Shown here: piece after piece, positions 11,056 to 23,543 of the stretch
Position numbering within the stretch: position 1 is the first letter of the stretch
Layout of the letters: every line of letters starts with the position of its first letter
Assembly: GCA_039000515.1 (NCBI GenBank)
Contig: JBCFYV010000935.1
Coordinates: 60,364,346 to 60,428,345, forward strand
Reading direction: 5' to 3'
Length of the DNA stretch: 64,000 nt
Source: Timema cristinae
Lineage: Eukaryota; Arthropoda; Insecta; Phasmatodea; Timematidae
Notes under the pieces: generated by a model
What the model was told of the DNA's origin: nothing
Database searches by the model: none
Seen by the model: only the letters and a program-made list of their open reading frames with translations
Made by a program: the position numbers and the translations under genes

Positions 11056-11900
11056 AGACGAAGTTGACTTCTGAGCGGGTAGGTGTTAATGTTCGCGTGA
11101 ATCCACGTCCGAATCATTCGGAATACCCTTGGCCGTGTTGGGTTTAAAGGTTGTAGAGGCGGCAACACCGCGCCGAGCACGCGGCCGGTAACTGGAAGCT
11201 GATGATCCTGGAGAGGACAGCTGGAGGAACAGGAGCCGACACTCCAGGGAGAGAGAAACTGGACCGTCTGTGTATGGTCACGAGCACAACTCTAGTTCAT
11301 GATGGGGGCGGGCGACGACGACTCAATGGAATCAGAACACAATACCGACAGAGCGGGCGCCATCTGTTGGCGAATATAGTAACAACTTCTGAGGATATAT
11401 GGCGTCGTCCCTGTTCCCGTTCCCCTTTTCACACATTCATCTACAACATTTAGTCACCTTTTACACCTCTTACCCCTTCCTCTTTACTAGTATAGATACT
11501 GACAATATCTATAGGTGATCACATGTGACGTAGATCTAGACGTGCTTGTTAGTTGTTACACCGCGCGATGAGTGTGCTGGCAGCTACGTGCGAAACAAGG
11601 ACGGAGAGTATCTTATCAAGTCTTCATGCCACGCTTGTCCTATACCGGTCTACGATGGGTCACCACCAGCCGGGACTCTCGTATCACAGCCGGAGAGATT
11701 TATTCTGCCACAGCATCTTACTACCCGTCTAGTTACGCTAACAAAGCCGCTTCAGCGCGACCGAATGGTCTAAGGCGTCGGTCGCTCTCGCGATAGATGT
11801 TGGGGACCGGCTCCAGTGTCCCCTATGGTCCTGGTGCATTTGGTCGGAAACAAAAGGGGCTCCCAGTTCATCGATTGGCATGAGAGGGTGGCTAAGGCTT
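11056..11900. other. No gene seen; one tRNA-like patch
   Basis: A CGGCAACACCGCG patch at about 11160 recurs at about 436, suggesting an old repeat. A tRNA-like stretch (GACCGAATGGTCTAAGGCG) lies near 11760. Open frames at 11202-11453 and 11546-11796 lack recognisable similarity. Confidence 0.4.
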
Positions 11901-12467
11901 GATTCACACGATCGCCGAAAATAGAGAACAGAATTTACCTCAGTGGCGCAGCAATTCACTCGCTGTATGTTGACCCATGATGCATTGCGACGCAAACTTA
12001 ATATTTTATTTTCTAGTGGATAAACATATCTTTTAGATCATTGTCCCGATGATTGTTTTCAAATTATAACGCTGTGTCATAGCACAATCCAATACATTGC
12101 TACACACGCTTTACATTAACGAGTTGTTTCAAATCTCCTCACAACGGACAATGAAGCTGTCTGCTAACTTCTGGCTGTAGAGCGCACGCGTTGTCAAATG
12201 TGCATGCGCACTGATTTGAGATGGTTGGTTCTGATATTTGATTGGTTCTCTTGTGCCGAACATCTCGAGCAGAGCGGACAAAGTAGAGATGAGTTAAACT
12301 TTAAGCGAGCGTATAACCCGAACGGGTACTCAGAGTATAAGACGCGGCGTTGAGTATTATTATTAACTTTAAAAGGAATACCTCGCGCCGATGAGGCGTA
12401 ACTCTTGTGCTCGGTTTTGAGATTGTCACGTGTCATCTGCGTTAGTTTTTCGGCGAGCGTGTGAATC
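11901..12467. mobile_element. MITE family F, copy 2, with SINE-tail insertion
   Basis: Ends are good inverted repeats: GATTCACACGATCGCCGA at the left and TCGGCGAGCGTGTGAATC at the right. Internal order matches copy 1. A family A/B SINE tail (ATAACCCGAACGGGTACTCA, then GACGCGGCGTTGAG plus an ATT run) interrupts it at about 12296-12365. No transposase frame is present. Confidence 0.72.
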
Positions 12468-12920
12468 CACAGTTACTGGCGTAGTCACCCAGTGCAGCCA
12501 AAATCACTACCAAGATAAGAGGAGTACCAACATCGCAAGGAAAATGTGTATTTAAGGGCAAGTTTAGTGGGCACGAACCCCCAATTGTCGGAGGCTAGAA
12601 AAAATTCTAAATTCTAAACAGTTCTAGAAGCTATCTGAAGTGCTTTTTATGGTAACACAGCCCCTTACCTTAATTTTGATATTGTGCGAACCATAAATAA
12701 AGCCATATCTATTTTGTTCATTAAATTTCAAGGGGAGGGGGGTTGAACCCCCAAATCCCCTCTGACTACGGCATTGGTAAATATAACATTAGTTGGATTA
12801 TTAAAATTAGAGTACGTAGTGGTTTTAGATTAAGAAAGGTAATTCCATCTAAATAAATACATAAAAAATAGTTGGAGGTAGTAATAATATAATAGCATAA
12901 TACTACCCATCATACAGGAC
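12468..12920. other. No gene seen
   Basis: AT-rich DNA with a GGGGAGGGGGGTT patch; no motif recognised. Confidence 0.4.
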
Positions 12921-13158
12921 AAAAAGGACTCTCACAATAGACAGGAGGGTTCTGGGTTCTAATCACGGCCGGGTGTACCGAAGTTGTTTATCTCTAAATT
13001 ATTTTCCACTCTCTCTCACCCACTCTCTCTCTCTTCTCTCTCTCTATGTCTTTCCCTATGTAAATTCGGTTACACTTCTTCTAAATTCTACCTTCCTCCT
13101 CCCTGACATATTAGAGTAACTAGTACACATAAGAATAAACCGAACGGTTAGCGGTGCC
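12921..13158 (+). mobile_element. SINE family A copy with expanded CT tract
   Basis: Plus orientation: B-box-like GGGTTCTAATCACGGCCGGG, then the normally short CTCTCTC body segment expanded into a CT-rich tract (about 13010-13048), and tail ATAAACCGAACGGTTAGCGG. The CT expansion inside an otherwise recognisable SINE is a local microsatellite birth. Confidence 0.7.
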
Positions 13159-13486
13159 TACAAAAATAAGACGTTGCTGGTGTGAGGATTAGGAAGGTAG
13201 AATTTAAATAAAACGTAACCACATTCACGTTGAAAAATAGTGGGAAACTAATAAGGTTAAATAACATCAACAGTTCACCTAAACTGGATTCCAATAACAG
13301 GAAAACGCAAACGAGATGAGCCCGCCATTTAGTCCGCGTGGCCACCAATGTATAGTGGGGAGAGCAAGTCAGAAATCAGACTCACTCCCATCAGGATCAA
13401 ACACCAGCCTTCAGAAACACGGGCAAAGCAGCCAAACCTGCCCGTTAGAGTTTAGAGCCTATTTACAGCACCTTTTATTAATAAAT

Positions 13487-13712
13487 TCCTCGGTCCCGGC
13501 ACAATTTATCTGATTACCAAACCCTTCCTTCACCTCTGACAAGATATCTTGTGAATGTGGGGAATGCCAGGCCTCCACCGTGGTTCGGATTACACGTTAA
13601 ACTGTAGGTCCTCCATTTCATCTCACAATCACCCTACCATTACACGTTAGCGTAAGTGCGTATAAGGCAAACGGGTAGTAAGACGCGGTGCTAATAATAA
13701 TAATAATTTATT
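13487..13712 (+). mobile_element. SINE family B copy, 5' truncated
   Basis: Plus orientation, starting inside the head at CCTCGGTCCCGGCACA and running to the tail (GCGGTGCTAATAAT). The tail continues into alternating (AAT)n and (ATT)n tracts to about 13767 that could form a hairpin. Confidence 0.82.
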
Positions 13713-13767
13713 ATTATTATTATTATTAGCACCGCGTCTAATAATAATAATAATAATAAATTATTAT

Positions 13768-14743
13768 TATTAAAATAATTAGCATAAATTGTGAGAATCG
13801 AACATTCTTGAACTAATCCTATTCCTCTCCAATAATTTTGATGAGAAAGAACAGAAAATGCTGTCAGGATTGATAATAAGCGAGAAATCTCTAAAGAGTG
13901 TCTTCCAGGAAATGCAACGCGATTGTGCGTGTTTTGACAAGTCACACACAAACGTGATTTTTCTCTCTCTCTGCAAGGGATCGGTTCTGCATTAGTTAAC
14001 AAAGACGAATTAGTTGATAAGTGTCGATCGCTGAGGGAGGTGTGTCGCGCGTTCCCCTCATCCTGTTTCCTGTGTTTTCTTAAACCTCTATAAGTGAGGG
14101 AAAAAAAATTCCCGGTCCCTTGAACTCTCGTTTATCCAGGTTCGACTGTATGTTACTATATTATTATTATTTTTTTAGGTATTGATAATAGCTATCAACA
14201 GTAATTTGCAAATTCCCCCACTTGACGTATTATACATTAAAGTAGATTCAGTAACTCTTCTAGATGCCACATGAGGCTCTAACTTTGAAAATTTGACTGT
14301 ACAACACCTGGGTACTACTCAAACTCCAGTGACACTCCTGGTGAAAAAAAAACTACAGATTTTTAAGAGGCGTTTACCCTGAGTTCCGAGACTTTGATTC
14401 GTCCGTGCTTGAATATGTGAGCAAGTATTAGTTAGTGTGCCCTTAGAAGCTATTTTAAGACATTTCCAGACGAGGGTCTGGACACAATTAGAAAATTATA
14501 CCTCTTTTAAAGATATTTGGAGGGGGTCCATCCGCAGACATTTTTTTGAAATTTGGATACCTCTTAAAACCCATCTAAAACGGTCCTCGCCTTTAAATTC
14601 CCGAGAGACGGAAAGACCGAGCTCTTTTCCCGATCAGTGGCCATGTTTAAAGTTGTATTTGTATGTCGAAAGGAACATTTCAACTTTTCCGTCGTCTAAA
14701 AGTTGAACTAAAAAATGTGTTTACTATCGTGAAAACCTTCCTT
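13768..14743. other. No gene seen; family E repeat and pogo-like scrap
   Basis: A TCCAGGTTCGACTGTA stretch near 14136 resembles a pogo-type MITE end, and 14160-14310 is a diverged family E copy (TTAGGTATTGATAATAGC, ACTTGACGTATTA). The open frame 14437-14706 has no recognisable domain. Confidence 0.4.
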
Positions 14744-14971
14744 GGGGACCTGGCGGTCTAGGGGTAGGGTGTCAGACTTCTGTGCTGGGGGTTCGGAGTT
14801 CAATCCTCGGTCCCGGCACATATTTATCTGATTGCCAAAACCTTCCTTCACCTTTGACAAGACGTGTATTAATCACAACTTGTGAATGTGTGGAATGCCA
14901 GGCCTCCACCGTGGTTCGGATCCCACGTTAAACTGAAGGTCCTTCATTTCATCTCACAAAAGACGCGGTGC

Positions 14972-15022
<51 letters not shown>
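14744..15022 (+). mobile_element. SINE family B copy with internal deletion
   Basis: Plus orientation. The head and body are intact, but the segment from CAATCACCCTACC through the ACCCGAACGGGTAGT tail core is missing, so CATCTCACAA joins directly to AAGACGCGGTGC. Ends in a long (AAT)n tract. This and the copies at 38510 and 59025 also carry an extra GTATTAATCACAACT stretch, or its complement, in mid-body, defining a subfamily. Confidence 0.82.
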
Positions 15023-15024
<2 letters not shown>

Positions 15025-15347
15025 GCTTCCTTCTCCCCCTTGCGAGGGTGTGGGTGTGCCAGTCAGCCTCTAGGAGAGGGGTAAGGTAGGGTAAAGTAGG
15101 ATAAGGTACCACTAACGGCAGGGCAGACAGTTGAAGGCCACAGGCGGCAGGAAGTGGGAGTGAGTAGGGGCGGCACGCGACCAGTCCCCTCCCCTATTCT
15201 GCCTCCAAAAACACTGCGGATCGGAGAGGGGTTGCATCTAATGAAGCCTCGCTCGCCCTTAGCCCGACTACTGATGGTGCTCTATACCTTGACCCCACGG
15301 AGTGTCTGTGGGCATGCCTAGGCATGGCTAGGACACAGACAAACATA
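15023..15347. other. No gene seen
   Basis: G-rich, partly repetitive sequence (GGTAAGGTAGGGTAAAGTAG) followed by GC-richer DNA. No supported gene. Confidence 0.4.
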
Positions 15348-15663
15348 CAGTAAAACCCCGTTATACCTAGTCCCGGTAGTTCGAAATTCGGGATAATCCG
15401 AGTACGGTTTTTAAAAAACGGGGAATGGAAAATGAAATATATTTTATTGATAACCAACACAAAATTAAACGAGTGTGATAATAAATCCTAAATATATAGG
15501 CCTACATCTTGTAGTCAACACAATGGGTTTTCCTCTAACTGAAAATAACTGTAATTTAAAATTTGTGAAAATAGTTTGTCTCGTCGCTGATCCCTTCGTA
15601 TTCTCCCGTTTGGTAAGAATTTCCGCTAATCCGACCAGACACGCTTCAGTCTCAGTTCGGATT
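15348..15663 (+). mobile_element. Possible pogo/Tigger-type MITE remnant
   Basis: Begins TA-CAGTAAAACCCCGTTATA, the typical terminus of pogo-like elements at a TA target, and later has GTTCGGATTAGGCTGAG in the position of a decayed opposite end. The right terminus is lost against the neighbouring foldback MITE. Confidence 0.4.
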
Positions 15664-16046
15664 AGGCTGAGAAAAGATCAGTGGTTTTATAGTTTTTATA
15701 GCAAAACATTTGTTGGACAAAATAAATCAAATATTACTCCAGTATAAATATAAGAGTTACATTTTCTTCACACGGTGATATCAACAGTTGTTGAATATCT
15801 GTCAAGGGTGTCTTAGAATTTAATGACAACTTTTTCTCTTCATTTAAAATGTATTTCAACTAATACCGTTATGATCATGATAGATAGTATATGTATTCAA
15901 CAACTGTTGACATCACCGTGTGAAGAAAAACTATACGTTTCCACTGGAGAGATATTTTATGTATTTTGGCAAAAAAATAAAAAGTTTTGCTATAAAAACT
16001 GCAAAAACACTGGACTATTCTCATTTCCCTTACATTCTCACCTTAA
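15664..16046. mobile_element. TTAA foldback MITE (family P), copy 1, left end lost
   Basis: The halves are inverted copies: TATAGCAAAACATTTG and GGTGATATCAACAGTTGTTG on the left answer CAACAACTGTTGACATCACC and TTTGCTATAAAAAC on the right. The right end reads ACATTCTCACC followed by TTAA. The outer ~30 bp of the left end is absent. The open frame 15823-16071 lies inside and is not a gene. It has no insertion, unlike copies 2 and 3. Confidence 0.8.
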
Positions 16047-16354
16047 AGCATATATAGTAACTTTTTTTTAGCTGTTAGATAAGATTTTTTCTTTGAAAAT
16101 TGGACTGTGTAAGTTATTTGTCCTAAGGTCACGGTTTGAGTCGGAAGTTGTTTACAATCTTAGGAGACTAGTCGAGGATGCATGAACGGGTCAAGTTATT
16201 TCTAAAACGCAAAAGCGCAACAGAAGTAGCGTGCCCCTGCACCCAAACGTGACCTGAAAGCCATCACGGAAATGTCAACAGTTCGGAAAGCGTCACGAAA
16301 AAAAACCTACATGACCGAGACGTATGACATCGGTCAAGTGGTAGACGTTAGTCG

Positions 16355-16480
16355 TATACTCTATTCACGGTAGGAATTACGCTCTGAAAGGTCTTATTTC
16401 CTACCAAGATACTACTACATAATACATTTCTGGTAGGGAAAAAGGCCTTTCAAAGAACAATTCCTACGCTGAACAGACTC
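16355..16480. mobile_element. Small hairpin MITE (family H), copy 1
   Basis: Near-palindrome: TCACGGTAGGAATTACGCTC, then GAAAGGTCTTATTTCCTACC on the left mirrors GGTAGGGAAAAAGGCCTTTC and GAATTCCTACGCTGAA-like sequence on the right, with a ~25-base AT-rich loop. A second copy lies at 53046-53160. Confidence 0.65.
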
Positions 16481-16903
16481 TACGTCGGGAGTCGAACCGA
16501 GTCGACCGTATCGGTTGGTTAGGACGTGGGGTGGGGGGCAGGTGTTGCAGCTTCGGGAGCGCCGCAGTGTTGCCACATCACTCCCACCCCCACACACACG
16601 CGCCTTTGTTCCTTGTCAACATCACGGCGACAGTCATACATACATGTTCACACATTAGTTCCTCAAGTCAGTCTCGGAAACATGTGGCGGTATTTCAAAC
16701 TATCAACTGATTTTCATATTGGACGGGCGTTTAAAGCTATGAAGATGTAAAATATATGAAGAGTATCATAATGTAATCATTCTGAAATAAATTGTTTCAT
16801 GTACCGTGTAGGACGATGGTTGAAAGAAATACCTTCTAAAAGGAAAATACCATTATTTGTTTTGCTCCCAACATTAAGGTCCTTGGCCCTGTCGAGTGCA
16901 GGG
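16481..16903. other. No gene seen
   Basis: Includes a tRNA-like remnant around 16480-16520 (GGGAGTCGAACCGAGTCG) and CA-rich sequence near 16580. No supported gene. Confidence 0.4.
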
Positions 16904-18158
16904 CCTCTAATTTTGAAACGTGCGAGTAGCGATTCGCTAGCGTATTTCTCTCATCTCGCACACAATCTCGCAAACCCCTAATTTTGAAACTTCTGCGCTG
17001 CGAAAACTGGCGTCACACGATCGAATAGCGAGCGGATTCTACTCGCCAGCCTCACACCGTGCGAGACAGGCCTTGTCTATCGAATAGGCAATAAAATAAC
17101 AAAATGGATGCCATCCCCTCTTCGGTTGCAGCTTTCTGAGAGTGATTTTGTTGAAACAAACCTATCACTCTACAAAATAGGTTTACAGAAGAAAAGAATA
17201 TGATTGCTTTGTACACTTTATGCAATCCTTCAATACAAATATTTGTTTGGTTGAAAACGAAACTATATATTCTAATTTTTTCAATTTCCTCAATCGTCAA
17301 TTTGGATGAGTCGGTAACGTGACCGTCACGTGATCTAAGGTTTGCGTGTTCAAATCCTTAAAAAAAAAATTTTTTTTTAATTTATCAGACTTTAAATTTT
17401 AATTTTAAATGATCGTATTAGTAAGCATATAATATGTTTTAAATATATTTTATAGAAATACACAAGGTATTTGAGCCTAAGTAGACTAACATAACAGTCG
17501 TTAAAAATAAATTAAAAAGGTATTAAATTAAAAAAGCTAGGCCTACATTAATTTTGAAATTTTGTATGTAGGTGATTATTTAAAAATTAAATAAGGGTTT
17601 TATGACATAAAATTGTACACATTTTAAAATAAGGCTTGTACACATTTTAAAATAAGGCTAAGTAAGCTAATTATTATTCGCATAGTAAAATGTTTAGGGT
17701 ATATTTATGTTTTAGAAATAGTTGCGAAAATAAAAAAATATATTACTGAATTCTAATTACGAAAACGTGATTTAAATTCAGACAAAATTTAAAATATTTT
17801 ACCTAGGTTGGGATTGAACTCGTGGGAGTACGAATTCGGGTCAAGCGCGCTACCAAGTGTGCTAAATTGGATTATTCCAGAGAAACGGTTTTTATTTTAC
17901 TTATATAACTTTGAGAAAATTTTGAGTTAACACGTTTAGATGTATACAATTGGAAGATGGTTTCCCAATGAAACTAAACTAACCGTTGTATATGATGTAA
18001 TCAATACAATAATAATGTTTACTCTCAGTTACGTATCTTGTATAATGACGTGTTGTGGCATACCATCGCCCCAACCCTTTGGTACGTCATGGTTTTACAG
18101 TGTTGTCGGATTGAAAACTCAGTCGCAAGCGAAACAACACTACACCAACTCGCACGAC
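16904..18158. mobile_element. Left part of an older repeat interrupted by the 18-kb element
   Basis: CCTCTAATTTTGAAAC occurs at 16904-16919 and CCCCTAATTTTGAAAC at 16975-16990; the inverse, GTTTCAAAATTAGGGG, appears at 36266-36281 beyond the 18-kb element, with a further TTTCAAAATTAG at 36181. The simplest reading is an older inverted-repeat transposon of roughly 1.4 kb split by the large insertion. A minus-strand open frame at 17052-17300 (82 codons) may be a decayed piece of its protein, with no domain I can name. A tRNA-like SINE head lies at about 17807-17872. Confidence 0.5.
18153..18158. repeat. Target-site duplication, left copy (CACGAC)
   Basis: CACGAC directly precedes the AG of the left terminus and is repeated directly after the CT of the right terminus (36165-36170). 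Two exact 6-mers at precisely these positions have a chance probability of about 1 in 4,096. Confidence 0.85.
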
Positions 18159-18464
18159 AGTAGGACGGAAAGTCAACTTTCAGAACGGAAGTCCCCCCTC
18201 CCCTCACCCCTTTCCCTCCCGCACCGTTGGCTCAAGTGTTCCAGGGAGCCCCCCTCGCCCTGTATGTTGGAGTTCACTCGCTCCTGCCTCTCTCTCGCTC
18301 TCATCTGGAAGGGGGTTCATGTTTCAGGACGGAAATGACATCATAGCCCTCCTCACCCCTTTCCACGCAGGAATACTGGGACAGTGAGTAGGTGGGGAAG
18401 TGTACCCCCCTCACCTCTTCCTTGAAGTATGTTGGAGTTCTCCCCCTCTCTCTCGCTCCTACTG

Positions 18465-19855
18465 GGACAGCAACTTTTATCGTAAGATGATGTGTTTGTT
18501 TTTCCATCCTCCCTCCAAGCAAATGAGGCTCCACTTCCAGGAAGAATGATTTTACTCATGGTACATTCGCGATTAAAACTTTTTTCGTAAGATGATGTGT
18601 TTGTTTTTCCACCCTCCCTCCAAGCAAATGGGGGTTCACTTCCAGGAAGAATGTATTACTCATGGTACATTCGCGAATAAAACTTTTTTCGGAAGATGAT
18701 GTGTTTGTTTTTTCCATCTTCCCTCCAAGCAAATGAGGCTACACTTCCAGGAAGAATGTTTTACTCATGGTACATTCCCGAATAAAAATTTTTTCGGAAG
18801 ATGATGTGTTTGTTTTTCCACCCTCCCGCCAAGCAAATGAGGCTACACTTCCAGGAAGAATGATTTTACTCATGGTACATTCGCGAATAAAACTTTTTTT
18901 CGGAAGATGATGTGTTTTTTTTTCCATCCTCCCTCCAAGCAAATGAGGCTACACTTCCAGGAATAATGTTTTTACTCATGGTACATTCACGAATAAAACT
19001 TTTTTCGGAAAATGATGTGTTTGTTTTTCCATCCTCCCTCCATGCAAATGAGGTTACACTTCCAGGAATAATGTTTTTTCATACTCTCATCATGGTACAT
19101 TCATGAATAAACCTTTTTTTCAAAACATATCGGAAAATGGTGTGTTTGTTCTCTCATCCTCCCACCAAGCAAATGAGGCTACACTTCCAGGAATAATGTT
19201 TTTACTCATGGTACATTCGCGAATAAAACTTTTTTTCAGAAGATGATGTGTTTTTTTCCATCCTCACTCCAAGCAAATGAGGCTACACTTCCAGGAATAA
19301 TGTTTTTTCATACTCCCATCATGGTACATTCATGAATAAAACTTTTTTCGGAAGATGGTGTGTTGGTTTTTCCATCCTCCCACCAAGCAAATGAGGCTAC
19401 ACTTCCAGGAAGAATGTTTTTACATACTCTCATCATGGTACATTCGCGAATAAAACTTTTTTCGGAAGATGATGTGTTTGTTTTTCCATCCTCACGCCAA
19501 GCAAATGAGGTTACACTTTCAGAAAGAATGTTTTTACATACTCCCATCATGGTACATTCACGATTAAAACTTTTTTCGGAAGATGATGTGTTTGTTTTTC
19601 CATCCTCCCTCCAAGCAAATGCGGCTACACTTCCAGGAATAATGTTTTTACTCATGGTACATTCACGAATAAAACTTTTTTCGGAAGATGGTGTGTTTGT
19701 TTTTCCATCCTCTCCGAGGCTACACTTCCAGGAATAATGTTTTTACTCATGGTACATTCACGAATAAAACTTTTTTCGGAAGATGATGTGTTTGTTTTTC
19801 CATCCTCTCCGAGGCCACACTTCCAGGAAGAATGATTTTACTCATGGTACATTCC
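18465..19855 (+). repeat. ~107-bp tandem repeat, 13 copies (left arm)
   Basis: Each unit contains CTCATGGTACATTC, AATAAAACTTTTTTCGGAAG, ATGATGTGTTTGTTTTTCC and AATGAGGCTACACTTCCAGG. Unit length varies from about 98 to 115 because some copies carry an extra CATACTCCCAT or lack part of the middle. The open frames on both strands (e.g. 19308-19655 and 19360-19737) are periodic products of the repeat. Confidence 0.95.
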
Positions 19856-22800
19856 CCACGTAACACCCTGTAAACATTAAAGCTCCCCTATGTGACACCC
19901 TGTAGACATTAAAGCTCTCCCATGTAACATCCTGTAGACATTATAGCTCCTCATGTAACACCCTGTAAACATTAAAGCTCTCCTATGTAACAGTCTGTAG
20001 ACATTAAAGCTCTCCCATGTAACGCCCTGTAGACATTATAGCTCTCCCATGTAACACACCGTAGACATTACAGCTCCTCATGTAACACTCTGTAAACATT
20101 AAAGCTCTCCCATGTAACACCCTGTAAACACTAAAGCTCTCCCATGTAACACGCTGTAGACATTAAAGCACCCCCCTATGTAACACCCTGTAGACAATAT
20201 AGCCCTCCTATGTAACACTCTGTAAACATTAAAGCCCTCCTATGTAACACCCTGTAGACATTAAAGCTCTCCCATGTAACACCCTGTAGACAATATAGCC
20301 CCTCATGTAACACTCTGTAAACATTAAAGCTCTCCCATGTAACACCCTGTAGACATTAAAGCTCTCCCATGTAACACCCTGTAGACAATATAGCCCCTCA
20401 TGTAACACTCTGTAAACATTAAAGCTCTCCCATGTAACACGCTGTAAACATTAAAGCTCCCCTATGTAACACCTTGTAGACAATATAGCCCCTCATGTAA
20501 CACTCTGAAAACATTATAGCTCCCCGCGTAACACCCTGTAAACATTTAAAGCTCCCCTATGTAACACCTTAGACATTAAAGCTCTCCCATGTAACGCCCT
20601 GTAAACATTAAAGCCCCCCTATGTAACACCTTGTAGACAATATAGCCCTCCTATGTAACACTCTGTAAACATTATAGCTCCTCATGTAACACCCTGTAAA
20701 CATTAAAGCTCCCTATGTAACACCCTGTAGACAATATAGCCCCTCATGTAAAACTCTGTAAACATTATAGCTCCTCATGTAACACCCTGTACACATTATA
20801 GCTCCTCATGTAACACCCTGTAGACATTAAAGCTCCCCTATGTAACAGCCTGTAGACATTAAAGCTCTCCTATGTAACGCCCTGTAAACATTATAGCTCC
20901 TCATGTAACACCCTGTAAACATTATAGCTCTCCCATGTAACACGCTGTAGACATTATAGCTCCTCATGTAACACTCTGTAAACATTAAAGCTCTCCCATG
21001 TAACACCCTGTAAACATTAAAGCTCCCCTATGTAACACCCTGTAAACATTATAGCTCCTCATGTAACACTCTGTAAACATTAAAGCTCCCCGCGTAGCAC
21101 CCTGTAAACATTAAAGCCCCCCTATGTAACACCCTGTAGACAATATAGCCCCTCATGTAACACTCTGTAAACATTATAGCTCCTCATGTAACACCCTGTA
21201 AACATTAAAGCTCCCCTATGTAACACCCTGTAGACAATATAGCCCCTCATGTAACACTCTGTAAACATTAAAGCTCTCCCATGTAACACCCTGTAGACAT
21301 TAAAGCCCCTCATGTAACACCTTGTAGACAATATAGCCCCTCATGTAACACTCTGAAAACATTATAGCTCCCCGCGTAACACCCTGTAAACATTAAAGCT
21401 CCCTATGTAACACCCTGTAGACATTAAAGCTCTCCATGTAACGCCCTGTAAACATTAAAGCTCCTCATGTAACATCCTGTAAACATTATAGCTCCTCATG
21501 TAACACCCTGTAGACATTATAGCTCTCCCATGTAACATCCTGTAAACATTATAGCTCCTCATGTAACACCATGCAGACCTTAAAGCTCCCCTATGTAACA
21601 CCCTGTAAACATTAAAGCTCCCCATGTAACACCATGTAGACATTATAGCTCCCAATGTAACACTTTGTAGGCATTAAAGCTCCTCATGTAACACTCTGTA
21701 ACATTATGCTCCTCATGTAACACCTGTAAAATTTTAGTCTCCCATGTAACACGCTGTAGACATTTTAGCTCCTCATGTAACACTCTGTAAACATTAAAGC
21801 TCTCCATGTAACACCCTGTAAACATTAAAAGCTCCTATGTAACACTGTAGACAATATAGCCCCTCATGTAACACTCTGTAAACATTAAAGCTCCCGGTAA
21901 GACCCTGTAAACATTAAAGCTTCCCCCCACCCCCCCCCCCCCCCCCCTAGTAACACCTGTAGACATATAGCCCCTATGTAACACTCTGTAACATTAAAGC
22001 TCCCCGCGTAACACCTGTAAACATTATAGCTCTCCCATGTAACACCCTGTAGGCATTATAGCTCCTCATGTAACACTCTGTAAACATTAAAGCTCTCCCA
22101 TGTAACCCCTGTAAACATTAAAGCTCCCCTATGTAACACCCTGTAGACAATATAGCCCTCATGTAACACTCTGTAAACATTAAAGCTCCCGCGTAGCACC
22201 CTGTAAACACTAAAGCTCTCCCATGTAACACCTTGTAGACAATATAGCCCCCCTATGTAACACTCTGTAAACATTATAGCTCTCTTATGTAACACTCTGT
22301 AAACATTATAGCTCCTCATGTAACACCCTGTAACATTATAGCTCTCCCATGTAACACGCTGTAGACATTATAGCTCCTCATGTAACACTCTGTAAACATT
22401 AAAGCTCTCCCATGTAACACCCTGTAGACATTAAAGCTCCCCTATGTAACACCCTGTAAACATTATAGCTCCTCATGTAACACTCTGTAAACATTAAAGC
22501 TCCCCGCGTAGCACCCTGTAAACATTAAAGCTCCCCTATGTAACACCCTGTAGACAATATAGCCCCTCATGTAACACTCTGTAAACATTATAGCTCCTCA
22601 TGTAACACCCTGTAAACATTAAAGCTCCCCTATGTAACACCCTGTAGACAATATAGCCCCTCATGTAACACTCTGTAAACATTAAAGCTCTCCCATGTAA
22701 CATCCCTGTAGACATTAAAGCCCCTCATGTAACACCCTGTAGACATTATAGCTCCTCATGTAACACTCTGTAAACATTAAAGCTCTCCTATGTAACACCC

Positions 22801-23543
22801 TGTAAACATTAAAGCTCCCCTATGTAACACCCTGTAGACATTAAAGCTCTCCCATGTAACACTCCGTAGACATCATAGCTCCTCATGTAACATCCTGTAA
22901 ACATTAAAGCCGCCCCATGTAACACCCTGTAGACATTATAGCTCCTCATGTAACACCATGCAGACATTATAGCTCTCCCATGTAACACCCTGTGGACATT
23001 AAAGCCCTCCATGTATCATCCTGTAAACATTAAAGCACCCCCATGTAACACCCTGTAAACATTAAAGCTCCCCCATGTAACACCCTGTAAACATTATAGC
23101 TCCCCTATGTGACACCATGCAGACCTTAAAGCCCCCCTATGTAACACTCTGTAAACATTAAAGCTCTCCCATGTAACACCCTGTACACATTAAAGCTCCC
23201 CCTATGTAACACCCTGTAGACAATATAGCCCTCCTATGTAACACTCTGTAAACATTATAGCTCCTCATGTAACACCCTGTAAACATTATAGCTCTCTCAT
23301 GTAACACGCTGTAGACATTATAGCTCCTCATGTAACACCCTGTAGACAATATAGCACTCCTATGTAACACTCTGTAAACATTAAAGCTCCCTATGTAACA
23401 CCCTGTAGACAATATAGCCCCTCATGTAACACTCTGTAAACATTAAAGCTCCCCGCGTAACACCCTGTAAACATTAAAGCTCCCCTATGTAACACCCTGT
23501 AGACAATATAGCCCCTCATGTAACACTCTGTAAACATTATAGC
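19855..23543 (+). repeat. ~32-bp minisatellite, about 115 copies (left arm)
   Basis: The core is ATGTAACACCCTGTAGACAT followed by TAAAGCTCTCCC, with recurring variants (CTCTGTAAACATT, CAATATAGCCCCTC, CCGCGTAAC) arranged in longer patterned blocks. Minus-strand open frames spelling cysteine/tyrosine-rich repeats (CYMRSYNVYRVLH) arise from it and are interrupted often; they are not credible proteins. Confidence 0.95.

Noticed and set aside
17052..17300. Transposase fragment of the interrupted older repeat
   Set aside because: 82 codons with no motif I can name; mentioned only as a possibility in the host repeat.
19855..23543. CRISPR array or repetitive CYMRSYNVYRVLH protein family
   Set aside because: No spacers; frames are short, broken, and present in both mirror arrays. 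It is a minisatellite.
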